Source: Pegea sp. RAD2-039 (taxonomy: Eukaryota; Chordata; Thaliacea; Salpida; Salpidae). Taken from it: DNA of 64,000 nt. The notes beneath the pieces were generated by a model. It worked only from the letters and a program-made list of their open reading frames with translations. It searched no databases and was not told the DNA's origin. The DNA is taken from contig JAQGEQ010000299.1 of the NCBI GenBank assembly GCA_034620365.1, positions 1,240,001-1,304,000 on the forward strand. The letters are read 5' to 3'. Within the stretch, counting starts at the first letter, position 1. Each line of letters opens with the position of its first letter. Positions 50,418-64,000 of the stretch are shown here, piece by piece. The position numbers and the translations under genes are program-made.

Positions 50418-53400
50418 AACTACATAATGAATGAAGTAAGTTAGTCGGATAAGAAACAATTCGTTTTAAAATTACAATTTTTTTAAACTTCATTCTTATC
50501 AGTTATAAATTAATTCTATTTAGTTCCATTTTCAGTTGATGAGAAATTCCAAATGAATAATTAAAAATTCTTCTTACTTTTCATTCAAATATTTTTGAAA
50601 AACTCCAATTTTTTTCATACTTAACTTTTTATTCTAAAATCAACTTAAAAATTGTTTAAAGTGAATTAAATAATCTCTATTAGAACCTTGAAGATTTGAT
50701 TTAGATCTTCAAGACTAAATGCATTTAATTAGAAAACTTTAAATCAGTTTTCGAAAAGGAAATGGTAATTAGATATTACATTTACTTTTGTTCTTGGGTT
50801 TAAGGTGATCGTTGAACTTTTAGTTGTACTTAATTACTTTAATTTATATAATATCTACTTTTTCAAACTAAATGTTCTTAAATACAACTGTACTTAATTT
50901 CAAATTAGCGCCCAGTTTGAAATTGTTCAAGATGAAACCTTTTTACTTCATCTTGTACACGTAACTTCAACCTAAATGTTAGATGCAGTTTCATTATATC
51001 AGAAAAACAAATAAACTTTCTTTTATCTGGTTAAGATGTGTTGAAAAACTAACTGGAGTTGTAAGTGTTAAAGGAAAATTGACTTTTATCCTACTTTATT
51101 AGATTAGTAAATTTAAGGGATTATGTAATAAACAAACAACTAGTTGCTTTTTGGTTTATCTATCCTACTAAGTTTAACTCTGTTTAATTTTAAAACTTGA
51201 TTAATTACTACTAGAAAATTAATTTTCATAAATGTAAAAAATGGATAGTTATAATCCAAAAAACACTGTTTTGTTATTTTCATTAAAAATAATGACTTTA
51301 TTTCTAGGTATTTTGAAATTATAGCTGTCAATAGTCTAAGAAGTTTTGAATGAAAGATTTTGATAAATTCTTGTATTTATTTTTTAAATAATTGGTTTTA
51401 AAGACAAATTTAAAAAAATCTACTTTTCTCAGCACAATATGAAAAATTGCTTTAATTCAGCCATTTTAGCAGTATCAAAAATTTTCACAATAAACTGCAA
51501 TTATTAAAACAAGATGCAGAGCAAGTAAACATAAAATGACATATTCTTTAAAGATTAATCAAAAGTGTAGAACAGATAACACTCTTAAGAAAATAATTTG
51601 AAAGTTGTTTTTACATATAAAGAACTTGCTTATAATAGTCGTTAAAAACCAAATCATTTTGTATCAATTTAGCCACTTCGTATACTAATAGAAATTCTTT
51701 TCATTTTAAAACGATGCAATTTACAAAATGAAATTAAAAGCAGTTTAAATAGACTTTTTAAAAACATATTTAAACCCCATATTTATCCTTTTACACAAGA
51801 TTCTTTAGGCAAATGAGTTACTTGCGTAAAATTCTTGAAAATGTTATTTAGAAAAAAAAAGACAAATCCTTATCTTTTGTAACAGCTTGCAATAGATCTA
51901 AAAATTTGAAGTATTTTAAATAGAAATTTGAAAAACTCAAGTATTAATCATTTTTATACTCAATGATTCTTAACTAATATTCAGCTTACAGACTTAGAAA
52001 AACTCATAATGCAATAACGATAATTAAGACTTTTTAATCAATAATAACAAAAGAACTCTTCTTTGTGAAATGACTCACCCAAAAATTTTACTTGAGAATT
52101 TCTAAAGTGGATTTAAGTTCTAATATCAAAATAATTCATTGTTTAATCTTTATTATAAAATAAAGCATAAACTGAAGCCTGTAATTAAAATTGACACCAA
52201 TTTTTAGTACTTTTAATCAGTTTTAGTAGCTACCCTTTCATCTACGTGAAAGTTCATAAAAAATTACCTTTTAAACGCTCAAATTAATTAATAAAATAGA
52301 AAGAAATCATAATAAGTTGGTTATTAAAAACAAAAGAAGATTATTATTAATTCATTTTTATTCATAAAATTTTTTGTTTGTATTTTGAAACAAATATTTT
52401 TAGCATCTTTTTCAATTTGGTTTATTCTTGCTACAAGCTCAGAAACTAACAAAGAAAATTAAGTCAGTCATAAATACTAATTTTATTTTTTTACTACTGA
52501 CTGAACAAATACAAGTTTGTACGTTGGGCTTAGAAAAATTTACATACAGTTGTGGTACTCTTGCCTAAAATTGATCAGTACAACGAAACGTGAGTTGTTG
52601 TTTAAGATTAATATTAAACTGTTTTTGAAAACATGTTTTAAACAAACATATTCTATGTTCTATTCGCTTCGTAGAAAACTTAATACCCAAAAAATTAAGC
52701 AAACAACTTTGTACCATATTTTGAAATGTTAACTTTGATTTCTTACATTTTTTGATATTTTAAAACCGTAAATATTTTTTATTACATCTATATAACTTTT
52801 AAGTTATATACAACTTGCAATAAAAATAGATGACTGAATGCGTTTATAAAGTAGTTTTGAATAGTGTTTTAACAAGTACAAATTTATTGTGCAACTAAAA
52901 GTATTCTGAAATTAATTTATCTAAGGTTTGTTTAAACTGATTTATAAAGTGAAAAATAATCATATTTAGTCAGATAAGCAAACAGAGAAATGAATATATT
53001 CTTTTCAGAGCGTGCCAAAAAAGTAAAACTTTTTGGTATAGAGTTTAATACTTGAGTATATACTTGTAAGATCAACCATGCGTAAATCTCTTGTGCTTGA
53101 TAAGACTGATGAAGATTTTTTTGTCATCGGTTTCTGTGCTAACTTTGAAGTGTTTAGAAAATATTTGTAACGATTTAACGACTAAGAATTCAATTTCATG
53201 TTATCTTTACTTATCTTTAGTTACGATTGTAAATCACTTACTCTTTAAAAATTTGTTTGGTGACAAGTCGTTGACTCAAAAAACTATATGATACTTATCA
53301 TTCAGACTTGTGTTTCTAAACAATTCTTTTTAAAAAATATAATTTTTAAATAGTGGGTATTTATATAGTTCGGATTAAGGAATATTATTTTAAGTTAACC

Positions 53401-55949
53401 ATCAATATTTTAAATTAAATAAACTAAATAAAACAAATTATATAAAATCATTCACCATTAAGAAAGCCTTTTCAAACAATATGTCTGCTTGTACTTTTAT
53501 CAAATAAAATGGAATGCTGAAAAGATGATAGATTTATTTTTAAAAGAAATTTAAGATGTTGTTAAAATACGGTATACTGATTCAATTATTTTTCAATAAA
53601 TATGTTTTTATACAAATCAATCATCACATAAATCTTTAAAACAGTCCACCTTAGGATTGGGTTTTTTTAATGTCTCGCCAAGTAATCCTTTAAAGACGTT
53701 TTTGCTGTCTATCTACATAAAACGTAGTCGGTAAATATTTATTTTCTGAGTCTTTGCTAAACAAAAATATATGATTATTTTTGTATTCTTATATTACTTA
53801 ATATTCACAAGATTCAATTATTATTCATTTTGTAAGTATTAATTTTCGCTAATAATAGATTTGTTGTATTTAAATGTAATATTTAATCATTTAATCAGTA
53901 TACTTTAAACTTTAAGTAACGTTTTGAATTGCTTTACATCAGAGCTTTTTCTTCACTTTTAAGGTTTCAACCAAACCTATTATTTCTAAAATTATAGATT
54001 TGACCAAATTTGAAAGTAAAACTCATTGAAATTTTTTTGTTAGAAAAAACTGAAAATTTTTAAGAATTATGCTTGAAAGTGTGAATAATTTAATTAAGGG
54101 AAGAATTTGAAAGCAGAAAAGTATGTGTTAAAGATAAAAAAAATTTGCAACTTTTAAAAGTTGATGAAAACTGAGAATTAAAATTGTTAACATTTTTAGT
54201 TTCGATCAAACTTTAAATATCCATAAATCATATTTTCATTTATTTAAGCTTGATAAATTTAACTTTATTAAAAATACAAATAAATATTTTTAGCTATTTG
54301 TTTTTAACTTTTTTCTGAGTCAAGCTCTTTTTAAATTTGAGGTTAACGTTTTGTACCCTGACTGACGCGTAGCCACCTTTGTTATTTCTTTTTTAAAACA
54401 GCAGAAAATTAAATCATAGACAAAAAAGTTTTACTAAATCAACTTGTACGTTTAGTTTAGGGTTTTTAATTAAACAGTTTGACTACTAATTTTCCTCGGT
54501 TTATGTATCTCAAAAACAGAGAAAAAGAAATTAGTTTTTAACCAAAATTGTTATTTGAAAAAAAAATTAATACTTACTAAAAAAATGTTTTATTTTTATT
54601 TTATGTAAATTCAATAACATTATCTAGTGAAGCATACCCACAAATTTTTATAGTAGTTTTTTTTTTTCTTGAGCATTACTTAAATCAGATGCTTTGATGG
54701 TTTACATTAAAACGAGACGTACATTAAAGCTCATGCTGTTTATCAAATGAAATATAAGAAAAGTGTAAAATTCAATTTTAAATATCCCGCTTTTATTACC
54801 AGGGTTTTCATCTCTAGTTTTAAATCTCAGCTAAACTTTGAAAAGGTTGTTTAATTTACATTTGAATTCTTACCTTATTTCTCCTTTTTTAGTATTTTTA
54901 TCGACTATAAAGAAATTAAAGCCTTACAAAATGTTGTATTTTTAGATAAAATACTTCACATTTATCAAACTTAAATAGTTTAAACATTCGAAAGATTGAT
55001 GAAATATAAATCCATTTTACAACATATGAATGTACAAGCTAATTCATTAGCTGGCTTTTAATTCCCAGACTTTTAGAATTTTATAACAGACTTCCTTAAA
55101 ATCTCAATTTTTCTTTACTTGCGGAACAGTTTTTCATCTTATAACCAAAGTTTGAGCATTTGTAAGATTTCATGCAACTTTTTTAGCTCTATATTAACTG
55201 TGTAAAAATAACACTTTTCACATGCTAGAAAACAAACAAATTCAAGAAATATTGTAAGTTAAAGAGTTACTTCTATCAATATATTACGTTTATCTTTTTA
55301 AACTATTTTGTAAATTAAGTTTTTATTTTTGTTTTATTTTTATATTTAGCAAATTCAATTTCAATGTAATGGTAGACATTGGCAAGATTGCAATATATTC
55401 TTTTTAGCTTGATGTGTAGAATATCTTCTTAGTTATACAACTAGAAAAATATTAGTTTTACAGATATAATCCAAAATTTTAATTATTTAAAATGAATTTA
55501 ACTAAAATTGAAAATTAAAAACATGCTTTATATAAAACAGTAATTTTTTTAATAAGTAAGTTATAAAAACTTAATTATAATTTCAATGTTAGAAAGTATT
55601 TTAATAGATCGTAATAAACAGATTACTGAAATAAAATTGTATTTATCGTTTTACTACCAAATTCTTAAATGTAAATTCCAACTTGATTAATTTTGTACTT
55701 GAACTTGATTTAATTAAAATATTCACGCTTTTACAAAAATCCAATTATTCAAATCGACATCTTAAAAAATGTTTAAATATAATTTAAAGTTTACTTTAGA
55801 GCAACTAAAATCATTTTTTTCAGCCTAACTCAGACTAAATAGTGGTTAAAACTTTAGCCCAGAACAAATATCAATAACTTGAATCGATTATTACATCATT
55901 TCATATCAGACTTAACTAATCTGACAAATACCAGCCAAATATTACAGGC
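50418..55949. other. AT-rich intergenic DNA, no gene seen
   Basis: No domain, repeat family or RNA gene recognised. Small open frames (52517-52732, 53091-53291) are Leu/Ile/Lys/Phe-rich noise. Confidence 0.5.
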
Positions 55950-56110
55950 TAAACAGACGATCCTAAAGTCGTTGCCCGAGGCTACGGCGTGTAAGCTAGC
56001 GTCGGACGAGCTTCTGTTTTGCTGATGCTGCTTCTATATTAGTGGCTAAATCGCCCCTAAGCATGCTGCAATGCATCAGTTTAACTGTTTTTTCATCCAG
56101 GTGTGCTTTA
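55950..56110. other. GC-rich islet of unknown origin
   Basis: A sharply more GC- and CpG-rich patch (for example GGCTACGGCGTGTAAGC and CGTCGGACGAGC near 55980-56012) inside AT-rich DNA. It could be the relic of a SINE or other transposon head. It does not match the 43/50 kb SINE by eye. Confidence 0.35.
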
Positions 56111-59100
56111 CTTGCCACTGTACAACTCAATAAGATTTTGCAAGCGCAGACTATTTTGAATTAAGGGGCAACTTTATCATCCTCTTCATATATTTGAAAT
56201 TAGTCAAGCATGACAACAGGTTTTTTCAAAGATTTTTGTCGACCAGCAAGCTTTCGATTAAATTCAAGCTTGTTTTTATGAAATTAAATCAGACCTTCGT
56301 CTTTTTATTTTTATAATTTGTGTCTCGACAAAATTCGAAACTAATTTATAACTGTACTGTTGTTTTCTGTTTAAATATTATAAAAGAACATCTGAGACAT
56401 CTTGTAATTGTCTTATTGAGATTTTTTGTTAAAAACAAAACTGAAATCAATTCTTATAAGCTATAAGAAACTTAAATATTTCTACAGCATTATAAGAACG
56501 TCAGAATTTGTTGATTTACTCAAATAAATCAATTAAAAGATTGAATAAGTTGATCATTTAAACTGAATGTTGTAAAATAACTTTACAGTTTCCAACAAAT
56601 ATTCTTTGTTCTATTCAACGCTAATTAAATCTTTAAAAATGAACAGAACTAATCCCACTAAATTATTTCGATTATGACAGATTTGATAAAGTTTGAATTA
56701 AAATTTTATAAATTTTATCCCACTTTTCTAGAATATAATTTAAAATGTTTTTTGAACAAAGATTTTAATTAACGATTAGGTTAAATGTTTTTAGTTTTTT
56801 TTTAATTGAAATAATAAAATTAAGATTTTTCAAACCTTGGTTTTTGGTTTGTAGAACTGTTTTCAAAAATTTCTAAATTTAATTTTAAATTTTAATCAGG
56901 GTTTGATAGTGATGGTTTTGATATTTTGAAATAATATTTTGAAAAATTACCTTACTTGTTGTGAGGTAAACTTGTGTAATTGGTTACTAGAAAATCTTGA
57001 CACACCTTGAATGTAAGACAAAAAATTAAAAATATATTTAAAATCATTCATTACTAAGTGTTTAAAAATATATCAGAATATTTCTGATTAATTCAAAAAT
57101 ATTATTCTAATGTTCAAAAACTCACGCCTCCAAAAAAGTGTTCAATGAAAGCATTGTTTTGATTGAATATTGTCTTATAGATCAACATCATCTTATTGCT
57201 CATATAAAAGGTATGTTGGTACAAATCGACCGCTAACCAAGTATATACCTTGCTTTAAGAAAGTTTAAAGTAAAACTTTTCCTTGGCATTTTGTTATCTT
57301 AAGGCAATATACCAGTGGAGTCAGTACCTTTTATCTTATTTCAATGATTATTTGGTTTGATTTTAAAACCCAGCTTGCTTAAAATAACTCTGTTCCCAAT
57401 ATACTTGACGAAATAGAATATATCATTAGTCAAAAAATTTTTCAAGCCTTAAAAATTACATCACTTCAATGGGTCATATTCTCAAGATTAATCACTCAAA
57501 TTCAAAAGGTTTGCTCTGACAGCAACATCTTTGTTTCGGTTTTAAATCGATCAAAGTCTTTAAAATTCTTGAAAATAAAAAACAGAGAAAAGATTAGCAA
57601 TAGATGTAATGTTCGTAGTTTCATTCGTCATAACATATTTTTTGTATAAAGCTTTTCTGTTGAGCTTTTGGCTTATAACTAAAGTTAAATCATGTCAAAT
57701 ATATCTCCAAACTAAATTATTGTATTATGAGCGCACCATATATTACAAAACAGAAAAAAATTTGATTAATAAAACATTAACAAAAAATTATTGATGTAAC
57801 CTTCATTATAAAGTTAATTATTAAAATGTAATGTTTAACTTGTAAATATTTTTAATCTAAATAGAGAATTTGATCAATGTTATTAAGCTCTAATTTGTTT
57901 GTTTAGTTTAATTTACAAAAACGATATTGTAAAGGTCAGATTGATTGAAAATTTAAAATGATTCAGAGAAAAATGTTGAACAAGCTCCAAATAGCTATTA
58001 AGCAAAATGTAGAATTCATTTCTAAATAATTAATAGGTCAAACGATTTATACATTTCTAGCCTTTAAAACTCTTAAATAATTGGATTGACCTGGTTTACC
58101 ATTTCATGGTCACATTTTAGACTATTACTGTCAAGTTTTAGTAAAAGAAGCTTAACATCTACAGCAAAGAGTTAATAAGCCACAAAATCACCCTGTACAC
58201 TTATTACCGTTCAGTCGCCCAAGCCTTAAAACAACAACTTAAAAGTACAAGTTGATGGTTGACCGGTTGAAGTCAAAAAAGGTGCTGGTATACATGCAGT
58301 GGCTGGTAAAGCACGCGACGCACGTCATAATACCGCTTAACAGACTTTAGTTTATGGCTTCATGTGTTTTGGATTTATGTTTCTGCAGGTCAAGATTATG
58401 TTTATCACGTGTTCCACTGCCTTATAAGCTTTCTGAGCAGGCTTCATCATTTTCTTTTTACTTTTAAAGTAAACAAAACACGTTCCTTGAAAATAGAGAT
58501 AACGACTCTTATATAGTAACTGTATGCAGATCATTTTAAAGATTGGTTTTTTGTCAAAATGAAATAATTGGAAATCTTGAAAAGCATTTAAAATCAATAA
58601 TTTAATTTATGAAGAGCAAACATGAAAATATATTACAAGTAAGGCCATCGACATTTACTATAAATGAAACTTCTGCAAGCCACTCATTTTTTATGAGACT
58701 TTACGCAAAATGTAAAATATTTTTATAAATAGTTTTATGAAAAAGATTTAAAAATTTATTTATTTAGATAATACATTCAATATTGTTTGATTTTATAAAT
58801 AGTATTTCTTAGTGTTAATTGACTTAAAAATTAAAGAATTTAAAAGTTAAAGAATTTAAAAATTTAATCTTTAATTTCAGTTTTTACAAGTTTATCAAAG
58901 CTGATGTAGTTGATCACTATTGTTGTTCCATACAAAAGAACTCGTCTTGAACGCAAAATTCAATTAAATATAAAAGTAATTATATATTTTTACAATGTTA
59001 AATCTTACTGTCATATTAATGGCTAATTTTCAATTTTTGAAAAATGTAAACTATTACAAATCTACTGCCCGTGAATTGAATAATTTCTCTTAAAACTATC

Positions 59101-61112
59101 ACTTAAAAAGATTTACGAATAGAAATAATTAAATAAGTGAAATAAATATTTAACATTTATGTCAAGCACTACTCAGATTAACTTACATTTCTGTTTATGG
59201 CAAAAAAAACAATACTAACTATTGTTATTGGTGAAACAGGTATACTATTTCATCAAAGTTGATGTGACTTGGCTTCAGAGTATGTTTTTTTCCTTGAGAG
59301 TTTCTTTATAGGATGTTAGAGATGATGTTCGAAAAGTTTGAAGAATGACCGCCATAAAGCAATTCATACGAAAACCTGTGGAAAATATCAAATGTTTGTT
59401 CAGGTGGTTTCAATGTACTGCATTATAATTAGTTTTCAAAATATTACTTGTGTCATTGATGATGTCATTACTTGTTAGAGGTACGCATTCAGTCATTAGC
59501 TGGTGAAGAATAAAGTGGTAAAAAATAGGTATTAATGATATGATTTAATGAAAATCATATTGTAGTAGTTGATCTCTAAAAAAGATTAAAGAAGTTTTTG
59601 TTTGAATAAAAAAAACAAGCATCCTAACCTGAATTCAATCTGCATTCCTACAAACATTTTAATAAAATAAAACTTCATACAATGATCCTTATGTTGAAGT
59701 TTTAGTGGTGATTATTTGCAAGTAGAAAGTACTTCAACTGCTGCAGAGTTTCAAATTTAGTGTTTGAAACCTTCAACTTAGTGCATAACACTCGTTTTGT
59801 GTTTGAATTTCGACAGCTAACTAAGTACTGGCAATTGAAAAACAATTATTGTTTGTGGTAATATCTTATACCAAACGTGTGGTTTCTAAGTCAACTGGTT
59901 TTCTATCTAACTAAAAAAGGACATGTCATAACATGGTAAAAAACTTAACAAGTTTGCTGAGGAAACACTTTCTCAAAGCGACAGTTTTAATACTCACATT
60001 TGCACATATAGACTTCATCTTAGAGTTTTGTTTATCGGCAGTTTCGCTACAGACCCAGTAAGATCAAAAGATGCTAACAGTAGACTAACTTAAAGGATAT
60101 CTTCGTGAATAATGTACAAAAGAAGCAACTTAAAGAGTTTTAGTTGTGATTCTTGTTGAAATCACACAAGTTGACCTGTCTTGACTCTTCTGTTATAATC
60201 GTGTCTTTTCATGAACGCTGATAATAGAATCATTCAATAAAAAGCTGTTGCTCAAATATGTTTAGTTCCGTTTACTGTTTGTTAAATTGAGTCGGTTGTA
60301 ACGATTCTTATTTAATCGAAAACGGCTAAAATATAAAATTCAAAACATGACTCAAAAAGATCTGATGACATCACTGGATAGATATTTAAGAGTTTTTAAA
60401 TTGATCTTATAGAAGCAGCAAGATTTAATTTTCAAGGTTTTCTTTTAACTTTTTGAAATAATTATTTGCTCAATTTTTTGAATGCTTTGTTTGAAATTTA
60501 CGGACTTTTAATTTTTGATTTTTCCGCTTTTTCATTGCGAACATGATGAAACTGAAAGGAGAGAAAAATGAGAAGTAACCGTCAAAAGCGATTTCATGTT
60601 CTGCAGACATTCAAGCTTTTTCGTATTTAAAATCATTTTATTCTAATTTATAAGTAAAATCCGACTCCAGCAGCCTGTAGGAGATTTTTTCTTAATGACA
60701 CACTGAGATATTTATTATGAAAATAAATTAAATTTTACATGATTTCGAAAATATCTCGAATTGTACTAACGTTTTCTTCACATGAGTTCTAGAAAAAATT
60801 TCCCGCCTATTTTATTCAAACCATCTGATTTCTATCATTTAAGTTTCCTGTTTAACAAGAACATTGAACAATAAGGAAGTTTTCTACTATCAACGTAAGA
60901 CCAATTACACAGCAAATTAACCTCTGCTCAAAGTCTACTAAGCCTCTTTTATTCTGTAAGAGTTTTTCGATCTTTGACAGTATAAACTCCACGCACTACC
61001 TCGTACCTTGCACTAGATATTGCTCTAAGTTGTGATTTAAACAACTAAAAACCTCTTTGAATGTTTTCTTAAATAAATAAATCGCTTGTTTTATTTTCTA
61101 AATCAGTCTAGC
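56111..61112. other. Intergenic, no gene seen
   Basis: AT-rich. A tRNA-like GC patch near 58280-58335 (GTGGCTGGTAAAGCACGCGA) might be an old SINE head. Nothing else recognised. Confidence 0.4.
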
Positions 61113-61760
61113 TCAAGTTATTCTAAAAGATTGTCTGAAAGGCCGAAGCACGCTAACGAGTAAATAAAGCAGCAAATGCAGCATTGAATCTGCCTCCAAT
61201 ACTGTCTTTGCTGCTGTCTTTACACGAAGACATATAAAATGACCTTCTTGATCTAATCTTTCCTGTTCTACTTCTCTACTCCCGGTGAAGCACGTTCTTG
61301 CGCCGAGGAAGCAGCCAGCAATAACCAGCATTTGAACAAATCGACAATATGACATGAAACTAGCCAATAGGAAGTTTGTTATGATAGTTTTGCGTGCTGC
61401 TATCTTGCGGCAAGTAAAATTCTGCTGGGAGATACTAATATGAGGTAACAACATTAACTTTTTACTTATATACAACACTTCAGCCAATAACTATTATTAC
61501 AGCATTAACTGTGATGAAAAGTATACAAACACAAAAGTTCTGCTGGATAATCTCGAAGAACGAATCTTAAAACAAGCCTGCAGCATAGCATCTATATTAC
61601 TTGTACAACTCTCTTGTAATTTAACCGGCGCATATTAACACACACACAAAATCTTCCCTTAAGCTGAAACTTGTGTCGTATCTAAACGCTGAAGGTGCTG
61701 ACTTGTAGAAGAACCTACACAATTTTTCGTGTTGGGGAATTACTTTATTAAACGTTTCTT
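61113..61760. other. Unexplained GC-elevated block with a 124-codon minus-strand frame
   Basis: More GC-rich than its surroundings. The minus-strand frame at 61487-61113 has mixed composition with cysteines (ARTCFTGSREVEQERLDQEG) but no domain I know. The surroundings have no splice pattern. A transposon remnant is more likely than a host gene. Confidence 0.25.
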
Positions 61761-63967
61761 AATGTTCTTGTAATGCTTCGTAATGATTTGTAATTGTTAA
61801 TATATATTTGCAGGGCTGTAATGGTTAGTTACCATGGTTAAAAAATACATATTAAATAGAAGAAAATTATTGACTGAGCTCAACCACTAGGTAAACGCCA
61901 GAAATAAATGCAATTTTGTTTCACCAAAAATTAAAGCAAGCTTAAAATTGCCTGTTTCATAGTTTACTAAAGGTAAGACCAAATGAATTGGCGTAGGGCA
62001 AAAATAGACGTGTCTTGACATCTATGGTGAACGCCAAACTACTTAGCAACAGACTGTAGTGGTTAGATTGCCACGTAGAGTTACTGGAGCATGTAGCAAC
62101 TAGCTCGATGTTGACAACTTTTGTTTTTCTCTCGCTTTCACCTACATTTCTTTTTTGCTATATTCTCTCTTTCAATTTCAACGATATGCTGTTTGTTTAC
62201 TTAAATTGGCTGATAAGAAAAAAACAAATGGAAATATAAACTCAGTTTGCTATACTTTTGGTGATTTATTCATAAATTAGTTTTTTCTGCATTTTATAAA
62301 GGCGTTTGAAGTATGTCAATATATTGCTATAAAAACCGTTAATTGTTCCAACAACTAAACTAACATGAAGTGATTTCCGAGTTTCAGCTTTTGTGAGTCA
62401 AGCTCATAATCTTACTATTTAAACATAAAGATTCTTCTAAAAACCAAACGATTTTGTTGTTAGCAACAATGTTTTCTTTTACTAGAATTAATTCTCAACT
62501 AAAAATCTTTCATCTTTTTTCTTAAAAGAAGATCACGCCTAAAAATTAAATGATTAAAACTTAAAAAAAACAGTGAATCCGTAAAGGTAGCAACTTGAAC
62601 AAGCTTATCAATCAAACTACATCTTACACTGCTTGTCTAAGGAACTTTTCTAAGAACTTTTGGTTGTATACAAAGTCATAATGATTAGTAAAACGATTAA
62701 GAGTCTACAAAATAATATATTACCTTGACAGTTGATAGTTAAAATAAGTTGCTTCGTTGTCATGACGAATACAAGTTTGACAAGTTAAGACACGAAAACC
62801 AAGCTTCTTATTATGAATAATATTGTACCCTATTTAAAACTACTTAATACGCTTAAGGCTAAAACAATCATTGAAATCATAAAATAAATTAGAAAATTTC
62901 TTAAGATTTATTTTTAGCCACTGGGAAGAACATCTTCTTGTGACGCAGTCTTCATTACTAAATCTGTAAAAAATTACACACCTTTAGATTAACTTAGTCA
63001 TCCTTCAAACTTTATGATAAATCTATTTAAGAGCTCCTAATCCTAATCCTGTGTCAATTTTTCTATTTTTATAGATGAAGACTGCGTTCTCTAGAAAGCG
63101 TCTATAAATCCTGACGTTAGTTTTTTATATCTTAAAAACAATTTAAAAATAAATCCCTTTTCAAATTCTTGATGTATATTATAAGTTCATTTGTTGAATT
63201 TTTTTCTTTCAGCAAACCGTAATCTACTTGATCGTTTATACTTAAATACTTGGCATAGTAAACCAGCAACCGTCAATTTCAAGTGACACAAACTAACACT
63301 AGCTTATTGAGACGTTAAAAACTCTGAAGCAAAAGTAAATACAGAAACATGACAAGCCACTGTTTGGCACTTATTTGCTATCTAATCTTTCACTTCTACA
63401 ACTCTTTATAGCTCAAATAAACAAGAAGCCTAGTGAGGAGCTCTTTAAGTAACAGAAAGATTTGTTGTTGACACATAATATCAGTTCTCTTTAGTACTTC
63501 TTAACTAAGAGAAAGTAACGAAAAGCTTTTGACGGATGTAAAAAATCTTGTGGATACCTTCAGATTCAATTAAATTAGTTTGAACAGTTTTATGAACTAA
63601 GGATTGCTCGTCAACGGTTAGTATAAGTGGTACTTAAAATAATGGACATAATTTAAAAATTCCAATATAAAAAACTTCTTTTGGATCAGTTAGCTGATCT
63701 GCCTCGGGTAATAAAATAATATACTGAAATAAATTCCTAAATATTTGATAAACTTTTAATGGAAATACTTCTTAAAAATAAATGACTTTGAAAGCTTTCT
63801 TTCTTGCTAATACATAAACTTAACTTGAACTAAACTTTCTGTTTGCTCAATAAGAGATCACTCTTTATCAGCCGATACCATCTTCATGCCCTCACTCTCA
63901 GTCGTCTAAGTCTTGAATGAAACTAAAACGTCTTTCGGGACAATATCAGTTTCCAGCCTTAACTACA
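61761..63967. other. Intergenic, no gene seen
   Basis: AT-rich sequence with no recognisable gene or repeat. Confidence 0.45.
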
Positions 63968-63992
63968 TCGCCACAGTGATTCGCCACAGTGA
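63968..63992. repeat. 13-bp tandem duplication at the right edge
   Basis: TCGCCACAGTGA occurs at 63968-63979 and 63981-63992, separated by one T. It may be the start of a minisatellite cut by the window edge. Confidence 0.6.
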
Positions 63993-64000
63993 ATGGACCA

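Overview
The window is nuclear DNA of an AT-rich invertebrate animal, roughly three-quarters A+T by eye. The genes are split by GT-AG introns, and spliced exons rebuild metazoan proteins: a ZP/EGF membrane protein, Fos/ATF3-type bZIP factors, a kinase-armadillo protein, SDHAF4 and TAF9. Introns are of two kinds, very short (45-60 bp) and kilobase-sized. LINE and tRNA-SINE relics lie in the gaps. The phylum cannot be fixed from the sequence alone; the ZP-linked module is one I associate with non-vertebrate animals.

Layout. 872-10479 (+): the 3' 15 exons of a ZP-domain type I membrane protein whose N-terminus lies off the left edge. 10480-15707: intergenic, with a (TAAC)n array and a CTCF-like motif. 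15708-18060 (+): three-exon Fos/ATF3-type bZIP gene with a dense regulatory block (three CREs, kB site, E-box) in intron 2 and a pseudoknot-capable inverted-repeat pair in intron 1. 22107-24246 (-): a second bZIP gene, convergent with the first and with the same exon plan. 24247-30390: mostly empty, with a LINE 3' tail and a CpG-richer possible first-exon region near 27.4-27.7 kb. 30391-34800 (+): 16-exon STKLD1 orthologue with an apparently intact kinase active site. 35930-37390: two opposed LINE relics. 38524-40434 (+): SDHAF4. 40824-41390 (+): single-exon TAF9. 43.2 kb and 50.0 kb: two inverted, diverged copies of a tRNA-headed SINE. 45.0-46.0 kb: decayed LINE reverse-transcriptase end with a structured 3' tail. 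50.4-64 kb: no gene recognised.

The genes do not form one pathway. The tightest functional unit is the bZIP pair, whose products could dimerise and whose first member carries intronic binding sites for that same factor class. SDHAF4 (mitochondrial complex II assembly) and TAF9 (TFIID/SAGA) are only 389 bp apart on one strand, which raises the question of shared transcription. All gene models come from reading splice sites and phase by eye; no alignment or expression data were available.
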